Positions 40,682 through 49,182 are shown, numbered from the stretch's first letter. The stretch is DNA of 64,000 bases from an uncultured Acetatifactor sp. (GCA_910583845.1 CAJUAB010000022.1:18971-82970), one strand, 5' to 3'. Numbers and translations are program-made. The notes: generated by a model not told the origin, from the letters alone.

Positions 40682-40820
40682 CAATCTTTCTTGATGAATA
40701 AGGGTGGGGACTTAAGGCCGGTTCAGGACGAATGGCACCTGTATTTACGAGAGGCCTGGAAGTCAGAAGAGTGTCATTTTAGATACTTATCGGAGCCGAT
40801 GCGAGAGGAAACTGTAATAT

Positions 40821-41339
40821 ATGGAAAATAAGAAAAAGAGAGGCCGGAACAACAAAAAGCAGACAGGCAGGGGACAGACGGGGAAAAGACCGATTCATAC
40901 AAAAACAGGAGGCGCGGAAGCAGCCAGAAAGCAGAACGGACAGAGGAATCCCCAGGCATCCATGCCCGATGTGCTGACGGAGTGGTTCTATATGTCCGAC
41001 AGAGAGATGAAAGCGGCGGCGCTGAAAGAGGCGCTGGAGGATACGGCCTGTCAGGTGGAGTACTGGGAGGAGGCCCAGGTGCTGGAGATCGGGCTGGAAG
41101 GAGGAGGCGCGCTGGATGTGGAGGTCATAAAGCCCCGTCTGGGAGAGGCGGGAGCGGATGCCTTTCTGGAGGAACATCAGGTGAGATTTCTCTGTTATAT
41201 CACGTTCCTGCCCGAGCACTATGAGGCGGCCCGGGCTGTGATGGAGCATATCAGCGGCAGAATCGGAGGTTTTTTCTGCGGGGATACGGAGGATTTCACA
41301 CCTGTGATCAGAACGCCTGCCATTGCGGAGCAGGGATGA
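40821..41339 (+). CDS. hypothetical protein with basic N-terminal tail
   Basis: 172 residues. Residues 1-45 are a Lys/Arg/Gly/Gln-rich disordered tail (KKKRGRNNKKQTGRG), suggesting RNA or DNA contact. Residues 50-165 are an ordered alpha+beta domain (VLTEWFYMSDREMKAAALKE, VLEIGLEGGGALDVEV, EEHQVRFLCYITFLPEHYEA). I do not recognise a family. A lone gene without a strong ribosome binding site (AGAGGAAAC), followed by a large repeat. Confidence 0.5.
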   Translation: MENKKKRGRNNKKQTGRGQTGKRPIHTKTGGAEAARKQNGQRNPQASMPDVLTEWFYMSDREMKAAALKEALEDTACQVEYWEEAQVLEIGLEGGGALDVEVIKPRLGEAGADAFLEEHQVRFLCYITFLPEHYEAARAVMEHISGRIGGFFCGDTEDFTPVIRTPAIAEQG

Positions 41340-41439
41340 GAGGACGTTTTGTCTGTGCTGCCCGGTCCTCCATCCGGCTGGTTTTTGCACTATAGCTGCA
41401 TACAGCCTGGCTGATTTGATCCGTGTATCCTGTGTCTGC

Positions 41440-42095
41440 ATTACGCCTGATTGTTCACCCACGAACCTGCTGATGGAAGCTGTCCCGGTCCGGCAGCGAT
41501 TTCCTGGGAGTATACAGCAGCGGTTTGTTCCGGATACCCCGCGCCGCCCGGCGCAGCAGCATTCTCACTTCCTACGCGTCGGTCGGCACAGCAGCATCCT
41601 TACTTCCTACGCGCCGGTCGGCACAGCAGCATCCTCACTTGCTACGCATCGGTCGGCACAGCAGCATCCTTACTTCCTACGCGTCGGTTGGCACAGCAGC
41701 ATCCTGACTTCCTACGCGCCGGTTGGCATAGTTTGATCATCATTTGCGCCGACAGGGTATATATAAAAAAATTGTTCCACAGTACCCTGCTGCTTCGCAG
41801 GTGCTCCCTTTTTGCTCAGTTTGTGTGGTGAAGCAGGGTATATACAGAAAAATTATGTATCAGTACCCCGCTGATGGCAAAAAAGTGGATCTGGAGGGAC
41901 AATTTTTCTGTATATACCCTGATATGCGGAAAAAAATCTGTTTTTCTGCTCCCAGGGACTCCAGGCAGGGTACTGGAAAGTAATTTTTTTATATATACCC
42001 CGGCCTCCGTCTGGAACAGAGCATTCCGTATACGTTCGTGGGAAAACGGACATTTTTGCCCGTACACACAAGAAGAGAATACATCAGGATTTCCG
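41440..42095. repeat. dispersed structured noncoding repeat, copy 2
   Basis: Matches copy 1 (11922-12404) from ATTACGCCTGATTGT through the four GGGTATATAC-type arms to CAGGATTTCCG, with scattered base changes. It is about 170 bp longer because of five tandem 35-bp units near its left part. Arms and their order (outer, inner, inner, outer) are kept, which argues that the paired structure matters. Located between two plus-strand genes; nothing coding is supported within it. Confidence 0.7.
41550..41724. repeat. five tandem 35-bp units within repeat copy 2
   Basis: Units start GGCACAGCAGCATCCT, continue with ACTTCCTACGCG and end CGGTC or CGGTT; starts at 41550, 41585, 41620, 41655 and 41690. 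Copy 1 has only about one degenerate unit at the matching place, so this is an expansion within the element. Confidence 0.85.
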
Positions 42096-42121
42096 TTATT
42101 TTCGGGAAGAGTAATGCGATT

Positions 42122-42160
42122 GACCGATCCAGTCACTTGCGGAGAACGCTTTGCAATTGT
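42122..42160. repeat. single degenerate arm of the CACTTGCGG palindromic family
   Basis: GACCGATCCAGTCACTTGCG followed by GAGAACGCTTTGCAATTGTC matches the left arm of the element at 11202 (CCGATCCCGTCACTTGCGG), but no opposite arm is present. Lies just before the thioesterase gene. Confidence 0.45.
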
Positions 42161-42191
42161 CTGAAACTATATAGGGGAAAGGAACAGGAAA

Positions 42192-42587
42192 ATGACGCGA
42201 TTAGAAGAGGCAAGGGAATTTTTTAAGGCGGACGTGTTTGCCACGCAGACCACAGGGATCGTCATAGAGGAAGTGGCGGACGGATATGCCCGCTGTAGTC
42301 TGGAAACGGAGGAAAAGCATATGGCAGCCCATCATCATGTGATGGGGGGCGCGTTGTTCACCATGGCGGATTTCGCGTTCGCGGTGGCCGCCAATCCGCC
42401 CGGAAAGATGACTGTGACCGCCAACAGCAATATCAGCTATATCAGTATGCCCAAGGACGCCAGGCTGGTGGCGGAGTGCAGGCAGATCAAGGACGGCAGA
42501 CGGGCCTGCTATTACGAGACCCGGATCACGGACGGACAGGGCAATCTGGTGGCGGTGGTGACAGCCATGGGGATGCATATGAATTGA
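42192..42587 (+). CDS. PaaI-type hotdog thioesterase
   Basis: 131 residues. HHHVMGGALFTMADFAFAVA carries the Gly-Gly and the Asp of the PaaI-family catalytic helix, and the rest forms the hotdog beta sheet (MTVTANSNISYISMP, RACYYETRITDGQGNLVAVV). Such enzymes hydrolyse short-chain or aromatic acyl-CoA. GGAAAGGAACAGGA precedes the ATG. No CoA-ligase or phenylacetate genes are nearby, so the substrate is open. First of a set of closely spaced plus-strand genes to 45.9 kb. Confidence 0.85.
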   Translation: MTRLEEAREFFKADVFATQTTGIVIEEVADGYARCSLETEEKHMAAHHHVMGGALFTMADFAFAVAANPPGKMTVTANSNISYISMPKDARLVAECRQIKDGRRACYYETRITDGQGNLVAVVTAMGMHMN

Positions 42588-42673
42588 GGCCCCCGGGGAG
42601 GGCGCTTTGAAGCGGTGGGATAACAGATACACTTTCGGATGCGGATCGTATCTGAACGCGGAGGGCATGAGGA

Positions 42674-43480
42674 ATGGTTATAAAAGTTCTGGTGGAAAAT
42701 ACAGCTATATCGGAGGATTATGGAAGTATACATGGCTTAAGCCTGTTTGTGGAGACGGAAAACCACAGACTTTTATTTGACCTGGGGCCGGATCAGCTGC
42801 TTTTGGAAAATGCGGAAAAGATGGGAGTGAAGATAGAGGACATTGATACGGTGGTGATCTCCCATGGGCATAATGACCACGGCGGTGCCCTGGGACTGTT
42901 TTTGCAGCATAACCGCAGAGCAAAGGTCTATGTTCATACGGGAGCTTTTGACAGGCATTTTTCCGAAGCATCGGGACTGTATAGAGATATAGGGCTGGAT
43001 GCTTCCCTGGCCGCCCATAAACAGATTGTCCTGACGGAGGGCAATCTGGAGCTGGACCGGGAATTGACGCTTATTGCCGGGATCAGGGAACGGGAACTGT
43101 ATCCGCAGTCCAACAGAAACCTGTATACGGAGGTAAACGGAAAGAAGCTGCCGGATGATTTTTCCCATGAGCAGAGTCTGCTGATCCGGGAGGGAGAGAA
43201 CCGGGTGCTGCTGGCGGGCTGCGCCCATTGCGGCATTGTCAATATACTCAGCAGGGCCAACCGGGATATGGGGGAGAGTGTCACCCATGTGATCGGCGGG
43301 TTCCATATCAGAAAGGATAAATCCGTGCAGCTGGTACAGGGGCTGGCGGCACGGCTCAGGGAATATGATATTCAGTATTTTACATGTCACTGTACCGGCC
43401 AGGATCAGTATGCCCTGTTGCGGGAGGAAATGAAAGAGCAGATCCGGTATGTGTCGGCGGGAACGGTTCTGCGGATCTGA
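42674..43480 (+). CDS. metallo-beta-lactamase-fold hydrolase
   Basis: 268 residues. VVISHGHNDHGGALG near residue 59 is the H-x-H-x-D-H metal motif; AGCAHCGIVN, HVIGGFHIRKD and YFTCHCTGQ supply later metal ligands. The N terminus VKVLVENTAI and the His pattern match the MBL group annotated as dihydropteridine or ribofuranosylaminobenzene phosphate synthase-related, whose reaction in bacteria is unknown. GAGGGCATGAGG precedes the ATG. The next gene begins 40 bp after its stop. Confidence 0.82.
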   Translation: MVIKVLVENTAISEDYGSIHGLSLFVETENHRLLFDLGPDQLLLENAEKMGVKIEDIDTVVISHGHNDHGGALGLFLQHNRRAKVYVHTGAFDRHFSEASGLYRDIGLDASLAAHKQIVLTEGNLELDRELTLIAGIRERELYPQSNRNLYTEVNGKKLPDDFSHEQSLLIREGENRVLLAGCAHCGIVNILSRANRDMGESVTHVIGGFHIRKDKSVQLVQGLAARLREYDIQYFTCHCTGQDQYALLREEMKEQIRYVSAGTVLRI

Positions 43481-43520
43481 GAGCGGGTCGGCAGATGAAC
43501 AGATGGGGGAGAGGGCAGCC

Positions 43521-44072
43521 ATGAAGCTGGTACTTATTATAGGAAGCGGCGCAGTGGGTAAGATGACCGTGGGCCAGGAACTGATGAAACGGACAGGATT
43601 GAGACTTTTTCACAATCACATGATGATCGAGCCGGTACTGGAGATCTTTGGCGGATGGCGGGGGGATGTGGTGGGCAGGCTGCGCCGGGTCATCTTGGAG
43701 GAGTTTGTGAAGAGCGACTGTGAGGGCATGATTTTTACGTACATGTGGGCGTTTGATATGCCGTCAGACTGGGAATATGTATGCGGAGTGGCAAAACTGT
43801 TTGAGGATAACGGCGCTGAGATCTATTGTGTGGAGCTGGTGGCATCCCAGGAGATCCGGATTCAGAGGAACCGTACGGAGAACCGTTTAAGCAATAAGGC
43901 CTCCAAGCGGGACCTGGAGTTTTCCACAAGCCTTATATTGAAGGAGGACGCCAATCATCGGCTGGAGAGCAGGGAGGGAGAAATCCCCTTCGCGAACTAT
44001 ATCCGGATTGACAATTCACGGCTGTCGCCGGAGACGGCGGCACAGCTGATTCAGGAGCATTTTGGGCTATAA
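43521..44072 (+). CDS. small P-loop nucleoside/shikimate-kinase-like protein
   Basis: 183 residues. KLVLIIGSGAVGKMTVGQEL is the P-loop (GSGAVGKMT, with Met before Thr), HNHMMIEPVLEIFG a substrate-binding helix, GMIFTYMWAFDMPSDWEYV a Walker-B-like region, and RIQRNRTENRLSNKASKR a basic lid. This pattern fits the small kinases annotated as shikimate-kinase-like or AAA_33. Start at 43521 follows GAGAGGGC; an upstream in-frame start overlaps the MBL gene. Substrate unknown. Confidence 0.72.
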   Translation: MKLVLIIGSGAVGKMTVGQELMKRTGLRLFHNHMMIEPVLEIFGGWRGDVVGRLRRVILEEFVKSDCEGMIFTYMWAFDMPSDWEYVCGVAKLFEDNGAEIYCVELVASQEIRIQRNRTENRLSNKASKRDLEFSTSLILKEDANHRLESREGEIPFANYIRIDNSRLSPETAAQLIQEHFGL

Positions 44073-44183
44073 TGAAATGCAGCCGGGGCTTATGCAGAGA
44101 CGAGAATACAATGTCAAAGCGGCGTGGCAGCAGGGCCGGAGGAAAAGGCGGATCGGCATGATCTCTTTGTGTGGAGGAGCGTT

Positions 44184-45377
44184 ATGAGTTCTATTACAAC
44201 ATACACGGGTAAACATTTTGATCCCGCATGCCCGGACAGGGACAAGATAGACATTCGGGATATCGCGCATGCCCTGTCTCTGACCTGCAGGGGGAACGGA
44301 CAGGTGAAGACTTTTTTCTCTGTGGGACAGCATTGTATCCACTGCGCCCTGGAAGCGGAGGCCAGAGGATATGGAAGCAGACTGGCGCTGGCCTGTCTGT
44401 TGCACGATGCCAGCGAATGCTATCTGTCGGATGTGCCAAAACCGATTAAGGAGAATATGCCGCAGTACAGAGATGTGGAGGAGCGGCTGCTGGAGCAGAT
44501 CTATTGCAAATACCTGGGAGAGGGGCTTACGGACGAGGAAGAACAGCGGGTAAAACGGATTGACAAGGATATGCTGTATTATGACCTGCTGTATCTGCTC
44601 AATGAAAAGACGGAGGAAAACGCTCCTGTGATGGCCACGGATTTTTCTTACGAGGTACTTCCGTTTGAGCAGGTGGAAAGGCGCTATCTGGAGTTATACG
44701 CGCGTCTGAGAGAGGCCACAGGAGAGGGGTGCGTATTCTCCACGGATTATTTTGAGCTTTATTACAATCGGGTATGCGAGGAACTGGTGGGAGAGATCAC
44801 GGGGACTCTCCAGGGGAATATGCAGAGGATCATGGAGTTTTTTCAGCTTAAGAAGCTGGAGAGAAAAATCCATGTGGTCATTTATGTGGATACGGAAGCA
44901 TATGCTGCCCATGTAAAGGAATGTGGGCAGGATTATTATGAGTGGATGATCGCGGATACCTTTGACGGCAGGATCAATGTACTGTCTCTGAAAGAGTGCC
45001 GCCGCTGCGCTTCCCATGCCGGAATGGACAGGGAAGAATACGCCCGGCTCATTGTCCATGAGTTTGTCCATATCTGCCAGCAACAGGTGGAACCGGACTG
45101 CGACGGGTGTATATGGTTCTGGGAGGCCCTGGCCACCAACCTGGCGGGCCAGGTTATGACGCCGGTGGAAATTCGCTGCAGCCGGGAGGATCTGATGGAT
45201 CACTACCACAGCCTGCCCGCGCCGTATGCCATATCCTACCGGTTGGGGAAATATATGCTGGAGCATCTGCCCTATGAGCAGATCTACGGTTATATCCGAA
45301 ACCCCCGGATGCTCAGGGAGGATACAGGGACCCTATTGGAGCAGGCAGGTCAGTCTGCCCCGGCGCGTCCGGAATAG
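44184..45377 (+). CDS. HD phosphohydrolase fused to a zinc-metallopeptidase-like domain
   Basis: 397 residues. Residues 1-190 match phage/YfbR-like HD phosphohydrolases: SSITTYTGKHFDP, DIAHALSLTCRG, FFSVGQHCIHCALE, and LLHDASECYLSDVPKPIK with HD at 74-75. Residues 215-380 look like a gluzincin: LIVHEFVHICQQQ has HEFVH near 292, and WFWEALATNLAGQ near 311 supplies the third ligand Glu. I have not seen this pair joined as a standard architecture. The stretch between the halves continues without a gap or frameshift. The ATG at 44184 follows GGAGGAG. YfbR-type enzymes dephosphorylate 5'-deoxynucleotides; the partner's target is unknown. Confidence 0.75.
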   Translation: MSSITTYTGKHFDPACPDRDKIDIRDIAHALSLTCRGNGQVKTFFSVGQHCIHCALEAEARGYGSRLALACLLHDASECYLSDVPKPIKENMPQYRDVEERLLEQIYCKYLGEGLTDEEEQRVKRIDKDMLYYDLLYLLNEKTEENAPVMATDFSYEVLPFEQVERRYLELYARLREATGEGCVFSTDYFELYYNRVCEELVGEITGTLQGNMQRIMEFFQLKKLERKIHVVIYVDTEAYAAHVKECGQDYYEWMIADTFDGRINVLSLKECRRCASHAGMDREEYARLIVHEFVHICQQQVEPDCDGCIWFWEALATNLAGQVMTPVEIRCSREDLMDHYHSLPAPYAISYRLGKYMLEHLPYEQIYGYIRNPRMLREDTGTLLEQAGQSAPARPE

Positions 45378-45428
45378 CTAGCGCTACGTGGCAGCATAAA
45401 AGGTGACATGAATTTACAGGAGGACAAA

Positions 45429-45857
45429 ATGGAGAAGGAAAAGACGGAGGTAATCCCCTATCTGGAGTTCAGGGGGAACTGTGAGGAGGCAATTAAGGCC
45501 TATATTGAGGCATTTGGCGGTGAGATCTATTGTATGTCCCGCTATTCTGAGAATACGGCTGAGACACCGGACCTGATCGGAAAGGTAATGCATGTGGAGT
45601 TTGCCATCGGCAGAACACATATGGCAGCGGGCGATGGTGATGGTTATGGGGGAGTGAAGACAGGGATAAAGCTGATGATTCATATGGACTCAAAGGAGGA
45701 AGCGTTACATGCTCTGTCTGTATTAGCGGACGGCGGAACCGTACTTGCACCGTTACATCCACACCCGGAACCGGATGATGATGGCTGTGGTTCTCTTGTG
45801 AAAGACCGCTTTGGCTATACGTGGATTATTACATGCCCCAATCCGGCTAAACAGTAG
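45429..45857 (+). CDS. VOC-family (PhnB/glyoxalase-like) protein
   Basis: 142 residues. VIPYLEFRGNCEEAIKAYIE is the PhnB-type opening, followed by LIGKVMHVEFAIGRTHMAAG and LVKDRFGYTWIITCPNP at the end, the usual beta-alpha-beta-beta-beta pattern of a 3-demethylubiquinone-methyltransferase-like/PhnB protein. Start ATG at 45429 follows CAGGAGG; the ATG seven codons earlier is upstream of the site. Often associated with antibiotic or metabolite binding; the role here is unknown. Confidence 0.82.
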   Translation: MEKEKTEVIPYLEFRGNCEEAIKAYIEAFGGEIYCMSRYSENTAETPDLIGKVMHVEFAIGRTHMAAGDGDGYGGVKTGIKLMIHMDSKEEALHALSVLADGGTVLAPLHPHPEPDDDGCGSLVKDRFGYTWIITCPNPAKQ

Positions 45858-45941
45858 AAACGGGTAATTGAGAAGACAAATAATTCTGTATTTTGGTAGT
45901 ATAATCCAATATATAAGTTAAAGGTTTTCGGGAGAAAAGGT

Positions 45942-46406
45942 ATGGAGTATATAACAGCAACAGTGGAAATGGCGGATGCGATACATCATATTTTACATAC
46001 AACAATAAGAACGGTATATCCAAAGTACTATCCTAAAGAGGTGGCCGATTTCTTTTGCCGCCATCATAGCAGAGAACATATTTTAGAAGGGATAGCCTCT
46101 GGACATATGGGAGTCTTGATAGATGGAGATGTTATGATCGGTACGGGATGCTATGACGGGAATCATATTACAGGGGTATATGTGTTGCCGGATTACCAGA
46201 AACAAGGTTGTGGTTCAAAGATTATGGATTGTCTGGAAATGGAAATCTCAAAAAAACAGGATACAGTTCTCTTGGATGCTTCGCTTTCGGCAGTGTGTTT
46301 ATATGAACATAGGGGGTATAAAACAGTAGGGCATGGAATTATTGAATTGCAAAATGATGTCAGACTGGTTTATGAAATTATGGAAAAGAAGCTGAAAGAG
46401 AATTAA
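45942..46406 (+). CDS. GNAT family N-acetyltransferase
   Basis: 154 residues. ITGVYVLPDYQKQGCGSKIM is motif A for acetyl-CoA, and LLDASLSAVCLYEHRGYKTV the C-terminal motif. AT-rich with a codon use unlike the genes before 45.4 kb, as is the next gene, suggesting a small acquired block (45.9-47.5 kb). GGGAGAAAAGG precedes the ATG. Substrate unknown. Confidence 0.8.
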   Translation: MEYITATVEMADAIHHILHTTIRTVYPKYYPKEVADFFCRHHSREHILEGIASGHMGVLIDGDVMIGTGCYDGNHITGVYVLPDYQKQGCGSKIMDCLEMEISKKQDTVLLDASLSAVCLYEHRGYKTVGHGIIELQNDVRLVYEIMEKKLKEN

Positions 46407-46480
46407 TTTCCCGAACCGAAGCCCATTCCCAAATACCAGAGGGATATGTCGGCAGAAACGGTCAGCAAAATCACGGACAG

Positions 46481-46508
46481 GATACTCCCTGAGAGATCAG
46501 GGAGTATC
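46481..46508. terminator. perfect 12-bp hairpin between convergent genes
   Basis: GATACTCCCTGA-GAGA-TCAGGGAGTATC. It covers the stop codon of the minus-strand gene and lies 75 bp after the GNAT stop. There is no T-run on either strand, so termination is probable from context only. Confidence 0.5.
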
Positions 46509-47504
46509 AGGCAAGGCCTCAAAGTGGTTCAAGATACCCCAGGCCTTTATTATATCTTGTTTTTGTAAACCTTTTAATGCATCAACAAAAACAAGATGTT
46601 CACGCAGTTTGAGATCACAAGAATAATCATCTTGAAAACAGTCATCAAAAATAACATACCGTTGAATATTCGTGTGCATATGCAAATAAGCGTTAATTTC
46701 CTCTGTTCTGCTGTGATATTCTTCTCCATATGGAGTTATATCAATGTCATATATATCATGGCGGTTAAAATATTCGATAAGCTCATCCCATGTTTCACTG
46801 CCGGACCGATGGCTTGATATAACCACCACTTTTGCTTTCATTCTATGGATCAGTTCACATATGTTTTCTTTTGCGTGTGGCAATAAAGTCTGTACTTCCA
46901 AATCGGGCTGATAAATATTTAATACACCATCAATATCAAGAAATACAGTAAGCGGTTGGTCATTTACCTGTGCCTTGACAATGTGTAAAATTTCCTTGCA
47001 AAATAATTCGGTTGCAGAAATATCCCTGCCCCATTTGTCGATAATTCTTTGTCCTTCCGACAAAGCCTCTTCATATTGCTCTTTTGTAAGTTCTCCCGAC
47101 TTGTATGCCGCTTCTAATTCCTCTTCATCGTCCACCAATATGTCCCCGCTTGTCGTGAGCATCACATCCAGATATTCATCCATAAAAGCCAGTACGCCAT
47201 CATCATCGATTATCAAAGAGTGGATCACATCTATATACCATGCCGATACGTCTCCGTTTTCCGTAAACATGGCTGTGACAGAATGTTTCCTGCCATCCGG
47301 GATCAACGTGAGCCAGCACATTCCTTTTCCTGCTACGGGAACCTTCCCTGCCTTTTCAAAAAAATCCCAATATATATATTCGCCATCCGTCAATTCGTTC
47401 AGCGCTGCCCAGCCATGAAATCCATCACATTCTATGCGCATCTGATAATAAGGAAAGTATTGAAATCCCCATTTCAAATCTCTTGTCAGTCTTTTCTTCG
47501 TCAT
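46497..47504 (-). CDS. DUF402 domain fused to a HAD (HAD_18/SAK-type) domain
   Basis: 335 residues. The first half (1-150) resembles DUF402/FomD nucleotide phosphatases: YIYWDFFEKAGKVPVAGKGM, WYIDVIHSLIIDDDGVLAFM, DEYLDVMLTTSGDILVDDEE, ELEAAYKSGELTKEQYEEAL. The second half (185-325) is a HAD phosphatase core: TVFLDIDGVLNIYQPDLE (motif I, Asp-x-Asp), KVVVISSHRSGSETWDEL (motif II), and YVIFDDCFQDDY (motif IV), of the type called HAD in Swiss Army Knife RNA repair proteins. A fusion of two nucleotide-acting phosphatase domains suggests end-processing or nucleotide clean-up. It is AT-rich and on the opposite strand to its neighbours. Confidence 0.72.
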   Translation of the reverse strand: MTKKRLTRDLKWGFQYFPYYQMRIECDGFHGWAALNELTDGEYIYWDFFEKAGKVPVAGKGMCWLTLIPDGRKHSVTAMFTENGDVSAWYIDVIHSLIIDDDGVLAFMDEYLDVMLTTSGDILVDDEEELEAAYKSGELTKEQYEEALSEGQRIIDKWGRDISATELFCKEILHIVKAQVNDQPLTVFLDIDGVLNIYQPDLEVQTLLPHAKENICELIHRMKAKVVVISSHRSGSETWDELIEYFNRHDIYDIDITPYGEEYHSRTEEINAYLHMHTNIQRYVIFDDCFQDDYSCDLKLREHLVFVDALKGLQKQDIIKAWGILNHFEALPDTP

Positions 47505-47706
47505 ATAAGATCCCTCTCTAGATATGCGTTCATGTTCTGTTTACAATGATACAAACTGCGATTTGTTGTTCCGTACAAAAAAAGTGTATCATGCCCCGCC
47601 GAAGAAAACAACAGGCAATTTCACTCTGTTCCCACAAACCCTTGACGGTCTGGAGTTCTGCCGTTGGCCCTGAGAGCGTGGGGATAAATAATGAATCAAA
47701 TCGGTC

Positions 47707-47752
47707 TTGACTTTCTGTCAGATTGCGTTAAAATAGTTCTAAAATGAACAAT
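47707..47752 (+). promoter_or_regulatory. MarR gene promoter with overlapping dyad
   Basis: TTGACT-N16-TAAAAT (-35 at 47707, -10 at 47729). Right after the -10 box, GTTC-TAAAAT-GAAC with outer AT/AT (47733-47752) forms a dyad at the expected start site, typical of MarR autorepression. The rest of the gap 47505-47787 shows nothing clear. Confidence 0.55.
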
Positions 47753-47787
47753 ATGCACCGGATATTAGTCCGGAGCGGGGAGGATAT

Positions 47788-48231
47788 ATGATTCCGCTTA
47801 ATCCATGGGAACATCAGAACACAATAAAAACCCTGTATTCCAGATGTGTGGAGGGTGTCTGCCTCCGGCATGGAATCACCCGGATGGAACTGGATATTCT
47901 GCTTTTTCTGGCCAATAATCCCTGTTTTGACACGGCCACGGATATTGTGGAGATCCGCTATCTGTCCAAGTCCCAGGTATCCTCTTCCGTCAGGACGCTG
48001 GAGGAGCGGGGGTTTATTCGGCGGGAGTTCGCGGAGAAAAATAGAAAGACAGCCCATCTGCGGGTGTGTGAACCGGCTTACTCTGTGATTGCGGATGGGA
48101 GGGAGGCCCAGGAGAAATTTGCCGCCGTTATGCTGCGGGGGCTTACCGAAGAGGATTGCGCCTGTATGAGGCGCTGTTTTGAACACATGTGGAAAAACAT
48201 GGACGCTTTTCTCAAAGCGTCTGAAGAGTAG
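47788..48231 (+). CDS. MarR-family transcriptional regulator
   Basis: 147 residues. The winged helix is TDIVEIRYLSKSQVSSSVRT then LEERGFIRREFAEKNRKTAH, flanked by the dimerisation helices. Its wing and recognition helix fit MarR. A dyad overlapping its promoter suggests autorepression. The TauE/SafE gene starts 38 bp after it and is the likely second target. Confidence 0.88.
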   Translation: MIPLNPWEHQNTIKTLYSRCVEGVCLRHGITRMELDILLFLANNPCFDTATDIVEIRYLSKSQVSSSVRTLEERGFIRREFAEKNRKTAHLRVCEPAYSVIADGREAQEKFAAVMLRGLTEEDCACMRRCFEHMWKNMDAFLKASEE

Positions 48232-48268
48232 CAAAGGGGTTGTTACTATATACAAGGAGGATACAGAG

Positions 48269-49039
48269 ATGCTTATCAAATTTATCATTTGTTTTCTTGC
48301 GGGTACAGGGGCCGGGCTTGGCACCGGCTTCGCGGGTATGAGCGCCGCCGCTGTGATCAGTCCCATGCTCATCACGTTTCTGGGGCTTCCGGCCTACGAG
48401 GCAGTGGGAATCGCGTTGGCCAGCGATGTTCTGGCCAGCGCTGTCAGCGCTTACACTTATGGCAGGAACAAGAATCTGGACATCCGTAACGGCCTGGTGA
48501 TGATGGTCACGGTATTGCTGTTTACGCTGGGGGGAAGCTGGGCGGCCAGCAGAGTTCCGAATACCGCCATGGGCAGTTTCTCCGTGTTTATGACCCTGCT
48601 TCTGGGTATCAAGTTTATCGTGAGGCCGGTTATGACCACCAGGGAGTCCATGAACATGGTCAGTGGGAAGAAACGGGCTGTGCAGTCCGTTGTCTGCGGA
48701 ACTGTGGTGGGCTTCATCTGCGGATTTATCGGGGCGGGAGGCGGCATGATGATGCTGCTGATTCTCACCAGCGTGTTGGGGTATGAACTCAAGACGGCGG
48801 TGGGAACCAGTGTGTTTATCATGACCTTTACGGCGTTGACCGGATCGGTCAGCCATTTTGCCATCGGAGGATTGCCGGATCTGTGGTGTCTGTTGTTCTG
48901 TGTTTTTTCCACGCTGTTGTGGGCCAGAATCGCCGCGAAGTTTGCCAACAAGGCCAGCGCCGTCACCTTAAACCGGGCCACAGGCGTGGTTCTGGCGGTG
49001 CTGGGAGCCGCGGTTTTGGCGGTAAATTACGCATCCTGA
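48269..49039 (+). CDS. TauE/SafE-family anion exporter
   Basis: 256 residues, about eight membrane segments in two halves that both open with a Gly-rich motif: GLGTGFAGMSAAAVISPMLI, and later GFICGFIGAGGGMMMLLIL. This is the inverted duplicated structure of TauE/SafE sulfite or sulfoacetate exporters. AAGGAGG lies before the ATG at 48269; a longer in-frame start overlaps the MarR gene. MarR-TauE pairs are common; the exported anion is unknown. Confidence 0.85.
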   Translation: MLIKFIICFLAGTGAGLGTGFAGMSAAAVISPMLITFLGLPAYEAVGIALASDVLASAVSAYTYGRNKNLDIRNGLVMMVTVLLFTLGGSWAASRVPNTAMGSFSVFMTLLLGIKFIVRPVMTTRESMNMVSGKKRAVQSVVCGTVVGFICGFIGAGGGMMMLLILTSVLGYELKTAVGTSVFIMTFTALTGSVSHFAIGGLPDLWCLLFCVFSTLLWARIAAKFANKASAVTLNRATGVVLAVLGAAVLAVNYAS

Positions 49040-49113
49040 GATTTCCGGATTGTCCGTCCGGAATGGCCATATTTTACAAGTCATGTATTAATGTTGAATA
49101 TTTACGTTTTTTC

Positions 49114-49142
49114 TTGTCCGGAGATAGAAAAAGTGATAGGAT
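49114..49142 (+). promoter_or_regulatory. promoter of the tandem ABC exporter operon
   Basis: TTGTCC (49114-49119), 17-bp spacer, TAGGAT (49137-49142), about 40 bp before the first exporter start. The gap after the TauE gene is otherwise empty. Confidence 0.5.
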
Positions 49143-49182
49143 ATAGAGGCAATTCATCATTTATCATCTGGAGAGGAAAAAC

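Noticed and set aside
42674..45377. A single metabolic operon from the thioesterase to the HD fusion gene
   Set aside because: The genes are close and co-oriented, but their families share no pathway I can name. I list them separately.
46596..47549. Plus-strand frames opposite the DUF402-HAD gene
   Set aside because: They lack ribosome binding sites and protein-like composition, whereas the minus-strand frame has clear HAD motifs.
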